This document shows positions 34,729 to 42,748 of a DNA stretch of 64,000 nt, piece after piece. The stretch's first letter is position 1. Every line of letters begins with the position of its first letter. A model generated the notes under the pieces. The model saw only the letters and a program-made list of their open reading frames with translations, ran no database searches and had not been told where the DNA came from. A program made the position numbers and the translations under genes. This stretch comes from Nostoc sp. UHCC 0302 (GTDB lineage Bacteria; Cyanobacteriota; Cyanobacteriia; Cyanobacteriales; Nostocaceae): the NCBI RefSeq assembly GCF_038096175.1, contig NZ_CP151102.1:186001-250000 (forward strand), written 5' to 3'.

Positions 34729-37700
34729 TTAGCGTCGAAACCGGAGATGTTCCCCGTTATCATCTGGCGATGGCGAATTAATTCTCAATCTTTCCATAAT
34801 CGATGGTTTGTCATCTCTAATCAGTTGCCTAACGAGATTCATTTTCTGCTCAAAAGTCAAAGCTTTGGCATCAGTTGTAACACTCATGAATAACTCACTG
34901 ACTTTTTTTCCTGTTACGAATTCACCTTTAACATATTTACCTACTTCCATAACTACCTCTGCGAGTTGCTCACGAGCTAAACCCTGAATAACCTGTTTGA
35001 GGTGCAATTTAAGTGACTCTTTTGATAATTCAGATTCTACTTCTATATTTGTTGTCAGCTTTGAAGAGGAGAGTTGAACATTTTCTTGGTCATGATTCCG
35101 ATGATGTCCCAACCTTTCAATTAAGTCAAGCACGAGTTCTAAGGCAGTAGTAAATTCGGTATGAGTTTGAGATGGACTCACCTCTAACAATTCTTTCAGC
35201 TTTGAAAGCGCTAATACAGTCCCATAACTTGCCACGGTTTCCTGAGCAACGTGATCAGAAATAGCATTGAGAGCCAAGTATTCTGAGGCTTGAGTTTTTT
35301 GGGTTAAATACTCTACTAATCCATTTCCAAGTAATTGCTCAAACTGCTGAAATGTGGTGTTACTTTCCTTTAGCTGCTGGCTTAAGGGAGAGAGTTGTTT
35401 TATTAGTTGCGGTAACGTTTCAGTTAGGGCAGATTCAACTGATAACTGTTCAATCGAGTCAGTAATTGTGTAAAGATTTCTCTGTGAAGAAAGATATTGT
35501 ATTTCATGCTCAATTGCGGTAAATATTTTGTCAAGGGTAGTGTTTCCTATCTTTAGCTGCTGGCTTAAGGGAGAGAGTTGTTTTATTAGTTGCGGTAAAG
35601 TTTTGGTTAAGGCAGATTCAACTGATAACTGTTCAATCGAGTCAGTAATTGTGTAAAGAGTTCTCTGTGAAGAAAGATATTGTATTTCCCGCTCAATTGC
35701 GGTAGATACTTTGTCAAATGTGGTGTTTCCTTCCCTTAGCTGCTGTCTGAAGGAAGAGAGTTGTTTTATTAGTTGTGGTAAAGTTTTGGTTAAGGCAGAT
35801 TCAACTGATAACTGTTCAATCGAGTCAGTAATTGTGTAAAGAGTTCTCTGTGAAGAAAGATATTGTATTTCCCGCTCAATTGCGGTAGATATTTTGTCAA
35901 ATGTGGTGTTTCCTTCCCTTAGCTGCTGGCTCAAGGGAGAGAGTTGTTTTATTAGTTGCGGTAACGTTTGGGTTAAGGCAGATTCAACTGATAACTGTTC
36001 AATATCTTCAGCAATTGATAAGATAATTCTCTGTGAAGCAGGATATTGTATTTCACGCTCAATTGCTTTAGATATTTTGTCAAATTTGGGTTTAAGAGCT
36101 TTTTGCTGCTGTCTGAAGAGAGAGAGTTGTTTTATTAGTTGCGGTAACGTTTGGGTTAAGGCAGATTCAACAACCGAGTATTCAATGTTTTGAGCAATTG
36201 TGTAAATAGTTTTTTGTGAATCAAGTTCTTGTTCAATTTGATTAATAGCTAATCCTAAGCCCTCAAACGTGGTTCTAGATGCCTTTTGCTGCTGGCAAGT
36301 TTTAGAAAGTTGGTTTACTAGTTGCGGTAACATTTGGGTTAGAGCAGACTCAACAGCCGAGTATTCAATCGACTCAGCAATTATATCGATAGTTTTTTGT
36401 GAATCAAGGCATTGTGATGAACACTCAATTGCTGTAGATATTTTGTCAAATGTGGCTTTTCCTCCCTTTAGCTGCTGGCGATATTGAGAGAGTTGTTCTA
36501 TTAGCTGCGGTAAAGTTTTAGCCAGGGCAGACTCAACTAATGACCGCTCAATATTTTGAGAAATTACGTAAAGAGTTTTCTGTGGTGAAAGGGGTTGCTC
36601 AAATTGAGAAATCGCTGTTTCCAGATCATCGAATGTAGTTCTGATTTCTGATATATGCTGGTGACGTTGAGAAAGTTGCTCTATTAGTTGTGGTAACGTT
36701 TCACTTAGGGCAGAGGAGACAGCCGAGTATTCAATCGACTCAGCAATTATATCGATAATTTTTTGTGAATCAAGGCTTTGCTCAATTTGACCAATATTTG
36801 CTTCTAAATCATCAAATTTGCTGATGACTTTTAGCTGCTGGCAAGTTTTAGAGAGTTGGTTTGTTAGTTGTGGTAAGGTTTCAGTTAGGGCAGAGGAGAC
36901 AGCCAACTGTTCAATATCCTCAGCAATTACATCTACAATTTTTTGTGAATCAAGGCGTTGTGATGAGCGCTCAATTGCTGTAGATATTTTGTCAAATGTG
37001 GCAATACCTTTTTTTAGCTGCTGTCTCAGGGGAGAAAGTTGCTCTATTAGTTGCGGTAAGGCTTCAGTTAGGGCAGAGGAGACAGCCGAGTATTCAATAT
37101 TTTGAGTGATTGCATAAAGAGTTCTTTGTGATGAAATTCGTTGCTCAATTTGAGTAATGACTGCTTCTAAACCCTCAAATCTGCTGATGACTCCTTCTTG
37201 CTGCTGTTTTAAGGGAGAGAGTTGTTTTATTAACAGTGGTAATGTAATGCTAAGCGTAGATTCAACTAATGACTGCTCAATATTCTCAGCTATTGCCCAA
37301 ACAGTTTTTTGTGAACTTTCATGTTCTGACTGTTGAGCAATAGCTGTATAGAGAGCTAATTGCTGAGTGACTTCTTCGAGTTGCTCTAGCAATTGTGGCA
37401 ACACAGCTATTAGGGTGGATTCAACTACTGACTTGTTCGAAAAGTCAGAGATTATATCCGCTGTTGTTTGTAATAAGAGTTTTTCCTCAATTGGAGCGAT
37501 CGCCGCTCTCAAGTCATCTAATTTGGTTTTGGCTCCTGAGAACTGCTGCTGATAGCCGTACAGTTGTTCTGCTAATTGTGCGCCGGTCTCAACCAAGGCT
37601 GATTCAACTACTGACTGCTGAATATTCTCAGTAATTGTGTTTAGGAGTTGTTCGGTAGTTGGTCGTTTGGCGTTTCCACTTTGTTCAAAACTGACATCAC

Positions 37701-39864
37701 TTGCTGTGCAGTCAATAACTGCTGAATTCTCTGGGTTAACTTGTCTTGAGAAGCTCGTTGCTCGTTGACCTCGAAGCCGAGCATCTGTAGAGCTTGGGTT
37801 AATTCTTGCACTAATGGCTCCAAGTTCGAGGTCTTCTTGGCATTCAATGTCTCGGCTAACTGCTGCAAGAAGTTCAAGTGACTCGCTTTCAATTCGGTTA
37901 GGTTCTCGGCTTGGCTCGTTGCTAAGAACTCGATTTTCTGGCTCAACTCCTCTATTTTCTCGGTTAGCAACTGTATCTGTGTTGCGTTGTTCTCGTTGGT
38001 TGAGGTCATGGTTTTCTCCTATGGGTTGATTTTGTGAAAGGCAGGGAATAGGGAACAGGGAACAGGGAACAGTTTGTTCTATTTCGTCTTCTCTGTGTGT
38101 TGATAAGAGATCCAATTTGTCACTCTCTGTTGCCTGTTGCCTGTTCCCAGTTGCCTGTGTTTGTAAAGAACGTTGTGATTGTGTCAGTTGACGTGGAGGC
38201 TCTATTGCAGCAGGGCTTGAGGGGAGCAATAGTTTCTGCCAATCCCTTAATCTCATGGCTTCATGACTCAACTTCTCGTAAGCGAGTGGCCCACGAGCAG
38301 CTATGAAATCATCAACACCTTTGTCTGGGCCTGGCAAGCTGACGACTTTGACCCAAGCTCCAGCTTTTTGTAATAATCTTCCAGTTACGGAAATATCTCG
38401 CTCAATATTGAGCTTCGTTTGGGGCTTGGTTTCGTAGTCAAAGCAGAATTTGAAAACTCTATTTGGTGTGGCGAAAACTGCTAATTCTTCATGTAGGTAA
38501 GACTTAGCGATTTTGTTGCCAAATTTATCCTTGGGAGAACGGTATCCTGCTGATATCCCTGGTAGACCAATGGCTGCATGACCCTGGCTCAATAGACTGG
38601 CCGCTTTTTTGGCTCCTTCTGTGATTGTACAAGGAAGGTTATATTTCCATACGCAGTACCAAAATCCTGATTGGCGATCGCCCTCGGTGGGATTAACTTG
38701 ATGTTTAGAATAGATGCGCTCGGCAATGTCAGTAGGGACATCAAGCAAGAAGATACTTAATTCAACTTTTGGGGGATGCTCATATTTGATAAATTTCCCT
38801 TCAATGATTTGATTATTCTCATCTTTTTTTGCCCTGGGCGTATTTGGTTTGTAACAGCCCCATCGTTTGAGGATTGGTTTTTTGCCTGGGTTTAAATCAG
38901 CAAATGAGCGTGGATCTACTCCGGCATCACACCACCAGCCGCCAGCATCCAGATGAGAATATGCTCTGATTAACCCCTCACTAAGTCGCCCTGTATTTGT
39001 ACGATTGAGTTTGTCGCTGACCATGAGGCGTTCCCAGGCTTCATGCTCCCCACCTGCGTAGTTGAATTGAAGGCTTTCAAAGTTTTTTGCCGCAATATCA
39101 GGATGAATGGCACTATCAAAAAACTCTTGCCAGTGGTTTGATTCAATGAAATTGGGTGTCTCTTCTAGCTTTTGAGGTATCCAAAATGCTGAACTTGGCG
39201 CAGCAGTCTTTAATACTGGTTTTTCAAAAACATTGGGTTGTTTATGGAATGGTGGTTTTTGGATTTTGACAACGGGGGAACTTTTAACAGGCAACGAGGA
39301 GGAAAGATTTGTTTGGTGTTGCCTTTTTATGGGTTTGACAACAGGCTTTTGGGATGAAGTTTCTAAACTCGTTGTAACTAATGGAACTGGCCGACTAACT
39401 GGTAAAGAAACTTGTTCTGTGACTGGTGGTTGAGCTTTCAGTACAGGCTGTGCTATTGCAAGCGAAAGTTTGTTTACTGGCTCTTGAACTCTTGGGCTGA
39501 CCGAGACAGTTATCGCTGAGGATTGTTTTTGTGTCTCCTTTATCTGCTTGATCAGCAATTCTAAAGCGTTCTCTTTGGCTTTAGACTCTTGCGCCAGTTC
39601 TAGTAATTCTAATTTATCTCTAGTATAAAGTTTGACATTTTGTCTAGCTCTGCTAATTGCCACATAAAAACTTTCTTGCCCAATAGTGTAATCTGCTGCA
39701 ATCAACGCCAAATCAGTAGTTTTCCCTTGGCTGCTGTAGATTGTGCTGACGAGCGCGTAGTCTAAGTTTTGTGCCTCTGTGAGGTTAATAATCTCAGTAG
39801 TTTTGGTATCAAGATATTGAATTTGAGCAGAATCTCCCTCAATCGCTGTGACTACAAACTCCTG
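34729..39864 (-). CDS. C-terminal part of the MobF relaxase fusion: helicase end, DUF3854 and 13 repeats (frameshifted)
   Basis: This frame has no convincing start of its own. It begins just after the frameshift at 39864, reads QEFVVTAIEGDSAQIQYLD ... VSTIYSSQGKTTDLALIAA, then FYVAISRARQNVKLYTRD, the last helicase motifs of a TraI/TrwC protein. After a Pro-rich linker comes a CyRepA1-like DUF3854 domain (SAIHPDIAAKNFESLQF, TITEGAKKAASLLSQGH, FCFDYET, GPDKGVDDFIAARG). A linker with dispersed repeat sequence and an overlapping nested frame follows, then thirteen 61-residue helical repeats, and a last helical domain. With the N-terminal part it would form one relaxase of about 2450 residues. Fusion of transfer and replication-type domains would couple nicking to strand priming in the recipient; this is inference. 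Confidence 0.72.
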   Translation of the reverse strand, partial: QEFVVTAIEGDSAQIQYLDTKTTEIINLTEAQNLDYALVSTIYSSQGKTTDLALIAADYTIGQESFYVAISRARQNVKLYTRDKLELLELAQESKAKENALELLIKQIKETQKQSSAITVSVSPRVQEPVNKLSLAIAQPVLKAQPPVTEQVSLPVSRPVPLVTTSLETSSQKPVVKPIKRQHQTNLSSSLPVKSSPVVKIQKPPFHKQPNVFEKPVLKTAAPSSAFWIPQKLEETPNFIESNHWQEFFDSAIHPDIAAKNFESLQFNYAGGEHEAWERLMVSDKLNRTNTGRLSEGLIRAYSHLDAGGWWCDAGVDPRSFADLNPGKKPILKRWGCYKPNTPRAKKDENNQIIEGKFIKYEHPPKVELSIFLLDVPTDIAERIYSKHQVNPTEGDRQSGFWYCVWKYNLPCTITEGAKKAASLLSQGHAAIGLPGISAGYRSPKDKFGNKIAKSYLHEELAVFATPNRVFKFCFDYETKPQTKLNIERDISVTGRLLQKAGAWVKVVSLPGPDKGVDDFIAARGPLAYEKLSHEAMRLRDWQKLLLPSSPAAIEPPRQLTQSQRSLQTQATGNRQQATESDKLDLLSTHREDEIEQTVPCSLFPIPCLSQNQPIGENHDLNQREQRNTDTVANRENRGVEPENRVLSNEPSREPNRIESESLELLAAVSRDIECQEDLELGAISARINPSSTDARLRGQRATSFSRQVNPENSAVIDCTASDVSFEQSGNAKRPTTEQLLNTITENIQQSVVESALVETGAQLAEQLYGYQQQFSGAKTKLDDLRAAIAPIEEKLLLQTTADIISDFSNKSVVESTLIAVLPQLLEQLEEVTQQLALYTAIAQQSEHESSQKTVWAIAENIEQSLVESTLSITLPLLIKQLSPLKQQQEGVISRFEGLEAVITQIEQRISSQRTLYAITQNIEYSAVSSALTEALPQLIEQLSPLRQQLKKGIATFDKISTAIERSSQRLDSQKIVDVIAEDIEQLAVSSALTETLPQLTNQLSKTCQQLKVISKFDDLEANIGQIEQSLDSQKIIDIIAESIEYSAVSSALSETLPQLIEQLSQRHQHISEIRTTFDDLETAISQFEQPLSPQKTLYVISQNIERSLVESALAKTLPQLIEQLSQYRQQLKGGKATFDKISTAIECSSQCLDSQKTIDIIAESIEYSAVESALTQMLPQLVNQLSKTCQQQKASRTTFEGLGLAINQIEQELDSQKTIYTIAQNIEYSVVESALTQTLPQLIKQLSLFRQQQKALKPKFDKISKAIEREIQYPASQRIILSIAEDIEQLSVESALTQTLPQLIKQLSPLSQQLREGNTTFDKISTAIEREIQYLSSQRTLYTITDSIEQLSVESALTKTLPQLIKQLSSFRQQLREGNTTFDKVSTAIEREIQYLSSQRTLYTITDSIEQLSVESALTKTLPQLIKQLSPLSQQLKIGNTTLDKIFTAIEHEIQYLSSQRNLYTITDSIEQLSVESALTETLPQLIKQLSPLSQQLKESNTTFQQFEQLLGNGLVEYLTQKTQASEYLALNAISDHVAQETVASYGTVLALSKLKELLEVSPSQTHTEFTTALELVLDLIERLGHHRNHDQENVQLSSSKLTTNIEVESELSKESLKLHLKQVIQGLAREQLAEVVMEVGKYVKGEFVTGKKVSELFMSVTTDAKALTFEQKMNLVRQLIRDDKPSIMERLRINSPSPDDNGEHLRFRR
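35340..37625 (-). repeat. Thirteen tandem 183-bp (61-residue) repeats in the relaxase fusion
   Basis: The unit, for example IEQLSVESALTKTLPQLIKQ then QQLREGNTTFDKISTAIERE and SSQRTLYTIT, recurs with a spacing of exactly 183 bases in the last copies (AGATTCAACTGATAACTG at 35431, 35614, 35797). Copies near the C-terminus are almost identical and those near the DUF3854 side have diverged, so the array has grown recently at one end. The predicted structure is a chain of amphipathic helices. Confidence 0.85.
37641..38009 (-). CDS. Nested coiled-coil protein in an alternative frame of the relaxase fusion
   Basis: A 122-residue frame lies wholly inside the relaxase fusion in a different reading frame. 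It has its own ATG with a very good ribosome site (AGGAGA five bases before it). The product reads like a genuine helical protein (IQLLTEKIEELSQKIEFLA, LEPLVQELTQALQMLGFEV, LTQRIQQLLTAQQVMSVL), whereas the main frame over the same DNA is Arg/Glu/Asn/Ser-rich and poorly structured. Either this is a true overlapping gene, or the coiled coil was once the N-terminus of the repeat protein and a frameshift later joined things differently. Function unknown. Confidence 0.55.
   Translation of the reverse strand: MTSTNENNATQIQLLTEKIEELSQKIEFLATSQAENLTELKASHLNFLQQLAETLNAKKTSNLEPLVQELTQALQMLGFEVNEQRASQDKLTQRIQQLLTAQQVMSVLNKVETPNDQLPNNS
38034..38160. repeat. Dispersed GGGAACA/TTGCCTG repeat within the relaxase fusion linker
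   Basis: GGGAACAGGGAACAGGGAAC (plus strand) and GTTGCCTGTTGCCTGTTCCC lie close together and encode the low-complexity linker following the DUF3854 domain. They resemble the repeats near 18364 and 42120. Confidence 0.6.
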
Positions 39865-42080
39865 CCGTTACGCCGTTGTAGTTGGCGGTCATTTTTCTTC
39901 CATTGCAAGCGATCGCCCACAGCAATCTCAATTTCATCACGCTGGTAAACAGCCTTTTCAAAATTGGTATCTACTTCTAAACGTGTCCCAGTAGGGGTTT
40001 TTAATATTAGCCGATCAAGATCCTTGCTAACTACTTCATATAACTTACCTTTCTCTAAACCCCGCCGCTTGTAGTTGCGCGTCGGCATCACTACATCACC
40101 CAGTTCAAAGTTATGGGTGTAGCGCATCTGTATTTTGGTTAAATCTTTAGCTTTTAATTGAGTGATATTTGCTGTTGCCCCTAAGCTCCCCTCAACTTTC
40201 AGCTTGCCCCGAATTGCTTGAGTCAGCGCTAATTTCTCGAAATTTGTGCCAGCGAGTACCAGTGTTCGCGCTCGTTGCTCTTTAGAAAGTGCTATATAGT
40301 CAGCAGCAATTGTCTCTGACTTCGTATCAGACGATACTTCTAAAATACTGCCAATTGTTTCTAATTGCTTAAATCCCGCTTCTACTCTCCCGTCTGCGAT
40401 TAAGTCTACTGCTATCTTGAGATCCGGGTTACGCTGTCTGTTTGATTGTGTTAAGTGTGCGGTTTTAATACCAGCAAGTTGCAGAGATTTGAACGGGTTT
40501 CCAGCTTCCACTGCCGATAATTGCTTGGTATCCCCTACTAGCAATAGTCTTGCTCCCTCAAGGGTCGCTCTCTCTAGCAGTGCATGGGCATCCTTTGCTG
40601 ATAACAAACCTGCTTCATCTACAATCCAAATCTGGTTTGCTTCTACTTCTGGCTCTGGTTCTCCTACCAATAAGCTGGCTACAGTCTCAGACTGTATGCC
40701 TAGTTCCTCACTCAGTACCTTTGCTGCCATTGATGAAGGGGCAAAACCTTTGACTGTATAGCCCTGGGCGAGTGCGATCGCGTTTAATTCTTTGAGAGCA
40801 AAAGTCTTACCAGCCCCGGCTACCCCCTGCCACGCAATGAATTGGTCTGTTGTCGTTGCGGCTAGACTAACTGCCTGCCGCTGCCCAAAGTTTAGTGAGG
40901 TTTTCTCCAAGTAATTTTCAACTGTCTCTCTTTTATATATGGGGTTGAGTATCCCTTGGCCTTGTTGCATCAATTCAATCGTTGCCAGTTCTCGCTTTAC
41001 CGCTTTCTGAGTGGTGTATTGCAGAGAAAGCCCAGGTATGGCAATTAGTTCCTGATGTTGCTTGATCAATGGCTCAATTGCAGTCACATCAGTAAAAAGC
41101 CTTTCCGAGATGATGAATTTCTCTAAATCCTCCTGCTTGAAAGCAACATTCCTCTCACTACAATGAGCGATCGCCTCGGCTAGAGCATCTGCCAAGCTCA
41201 AGCCATTGACTGGTATATCCTGTCTCGGTTTTCCTGGCTTAACAAAGGTAAGACCCAGGGCCGCAGCTTCTTCATGCCACAGTGATTTGAGTTCTGATTC
41301 GGAAATTTTCTGCTTACGCTGCCGAGTAGTATCCCAGATTTTCTCACGCTCTGCCCAAGTTGAAGATGTACCGGCCGCCGCAATGATTTGCTGCCTCCGT
41401 TTTGAAAACGCCTCTAAATCCTGCTCCTTAAACCCCTTGATTTCAAATTGTCCATGTTTTTTGGGTTCTACCTCATACCCCAACTTGATTACTTCCGCTG
41501 CCAAATAGCTTTGATACGCCATGCCCAGGAATTTCTTGTTGGCAAATATTTCATTATTGACCAAACTCATCCATTTACCCGAAGCCTCAGTTGTGTTCAT
41601 GACTAAGCAGTGGGTATGCAGATGTGGGTCTAGAGAACGGCTCTCGATGTGATCGAACTGCGCGACTACCAGATTATTAGTATTCACCCGAAGCCTGGAA
41701 TTACCTTCTGTTACCCTCGTTGTGGCGTAACGCTGTTCCATTAACGCTAATACTTTTTCTAATGCCTGATGGTGCGCGGTAATTAATCTAGAATCTCCAC
41801 CTACCAACGCCATTAGGCTCACACTCTTGGGCGCAGAAAATGTACAGTCTAGCGCTGCCCTGCGTTCTTTTTGTTTCAGCACCCTGGCATTTAACTGCTC
41901 ACGACCATCGGGTGAGCGCCCTTCAATTACATTTATAAACACTTGCTGATTTTCAACTGCCCCTGATAAACCAAGCTTCTCTGCACCTTGAGCACTCCAG
42001 CGTGACTTGCCTTGGTGGTAGTAGTTCTTGATGAAGTAGTTTACTGCCATCTCTGAAGAGACATTAGCAGCTGTTAGCAT
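39852..42080 (-). CDS. MobF (TrwC/TraI-type) relaxase-helicase, N-terminal part up to a frameshift
   Basis: 742 residues are read before a premature TAG at 39852. The TrwC relaxase domain shows the tyrosine cluster Tyr15, Tyr20 and Tyr21 (NYFIKNYYHQGK) that attacks the nic site, the histidine triad His153, His155, His157 (DPHLHTHCLV) that binds metal, and FDHIESRSLDP before it. A TraI-type helicase follows with Walker A GVAGAGKTFAL near residue 420 and Walker B IWIVDEAGLLS. The protein breaks off at LQRRNGRSL, exactly where homologues continue RRNGQEF; the continuation is present in another frame from 39864. One missing base explains it. The relaxase and most helicase motifs are intact, so nicking could survive even if the rest is lost. 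Confidence 0.88.
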   Translation of the reverse strand: MLTAANVSSEMAVNYFIKNYYHQGKSRWSAQGAEKLGLSGAVENQQVFINVIEGRSPDGREQLNARVLKQKERRAALDCTFSAPKSVSLMALVGGDSRLITAHHQALEKVLALMEQRYATTRVTEGNSRLRVNTNNLVVAQFDHIESRSLDPHLHTHCLVMNTTEASGKWMSLVNNEIFANKKFLGMAYQSYLAAEVIKLGYEVEPKKHGQFEIKGFKEQDLEAFSKRRQQIIAAAGTSSTWAEREKIWDTTRQRKQKISESELKSLWHEEAAALGLTFVKPGKPRQDIPVNGLSLADALAEAIAHCSERNVAFKQEDLEKFIISERLFTDVTAIEPLIKQHQELIAIPGLSLQYTTQKAVKRELATIELMQQGQGILNPIYKRETVENYLEKTSLNFGQRQAVSLAATTTDQFIAWQGVAGAGKTFALKELNAIALAQGYTVKGFAPSSMAAKVLSEELGIQSETVASLLVGEPEPEVEANQIWIVDEAGLLSAKDAHALLERATLEGARLLLVGDTKQLSAVEAGNPFKSLQLAGIKTAHLTQSNRQRNPDLKIAVDLIADGRVEAGFKQLETIGSILEVSSDTKSETIAADYIALSKEQRARTLVLAGTNFEKLALTQAIRGKLKVEGSLGATANITQLKAKDLTKIQMRYTHNFELGDVVMPTRNYKRRGLEKGKLYEVVSKDLDRLILKTPTGTRLEVDTNFEKAVYQRDEIEIAVGDRLQWKKNDRQLQRRNGRSL

Positions 42081-42107
42081 CGCTCACCTCTGCTATCAGC
42101 TTTGCAG

Positions 42108-42225
42108 CCCCTTCGGGGTGGGAACAGGGAGCGGGCAACAGGAAACTCTTAAAACCAAGCTGTTCACTTTCTTGCTTATTCTCTCTTTTCTGTTCCTTGC
42201 TCCCTATTCCCTCTTCCCCTTTACA
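42108..42225. repeat. Dispersed repeat between the relaxase start and the oriT candidate
   Basis: A short hairpin CCCC-TTC-GGGG is followed by GGGAACAGGGAGCGGGCAAC and, about 80 bases later, TTGCTCCCTATTCCCTC, forming an imperfect inverted repeat like those at 18364 and 38040. No gene is visible. Confidence 0.55.
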
Positions 42226-42267
42226 TAACTTAAGAGAGTAACTATTCAAGTCATTGTTCATCACCGT

Positions 42268-42412
42268 CATCAAACCAAAATAAGTTTGATGCCGAGTTAA
42301 AAATTTTTGATGAGACTTTGACTTCAACAAATTTTTTATTCACCACTTATATTGCTATTAAATATAGCAAATTATCGGCTCAAACTTTCCGCCAAATTTG
42401 GCGTATTGTGCG
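42268..42412 (+). other. oriT: Candidate origin of transfer (oriT) with nic site
   Basis: Three hairpins in a row: CATCAAAC/GTTTGATG (42268-42291), TTGCTAT/ATAGCAA (42352-42370) and the perfect palindrome CGCCAAATTTGGCG (42390-42403). The last runs straight into GTATTGTGC. From memory, the R388 TrwC target is a hairpin ending GGTGC followed by GTATTGTCT with the nick after the last T; the shared bases are GCGTATTGT (42401-42409). By that model the nick lies between 42411 and 42412. It is about 310 bases upstream of the relaxase gene, the usual place for oriT. Confidence 0.6.
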
Positions 42413-42475
42413 TCAGAAAATGCGATTAATTTGTGGTTGTAGATTAATCGAGAAATATTGTTTATTCCACATTAC

Positions 42476-42699
42476 TTACACATTTTCCCCACAGATTTCC
42501 ACGGGTTTACCACAGCTTATACACACTTTTTACACAGCCAGCCCACAATGAAAGCTGATTCTCATTAAGTCAAACTTACTGATAGTGAAAAAGGAATTTT
42601 TCGGAATGGATTCCACATAACATACACAGGGCATACACAAGTACACCACAGGAGTTACACATAAGTTACACAAATTAAATAAATCACACTTCTTACACA
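42476..42699 (+). promoter_or_regulatory. Cluster of TTACACA / TTATACACA boxes
   Basis: TTACACA-type boxes occur at 42476, 42517 (TTATACACA), 42529, 42621, 42632, 42654, 42665 and 42692 in the same direction. TTATACACA differs by one base from the DnaA box TTATCCACA. They fill the AT-rich stretch between the oriT candidate and the ParM gene, and could be DnaA sites of a vegetative origin, ParR-type centromere repeats (parC lies upstream of parM in known systems) or relaxosome sites. Confidence 0.45.
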
Positions 42700-42748
42700 A
42701 AAATCACATAAAATCAGAAAGAGGATTTCGCAATTAAGAATTTATATA

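Noticed and set aside
35894-37105. Plus-strand frames antisense to the relaxase repeats
   Set aside because: They recur with the 183-bp repeat and are cysteine/serine-rich shadows without start signals.
39852-39870. Programmed frameshift in the relaxase
   Set aside because: No slippery heptamer or stimulator is visible at the junction; a deletion or error is simpler.
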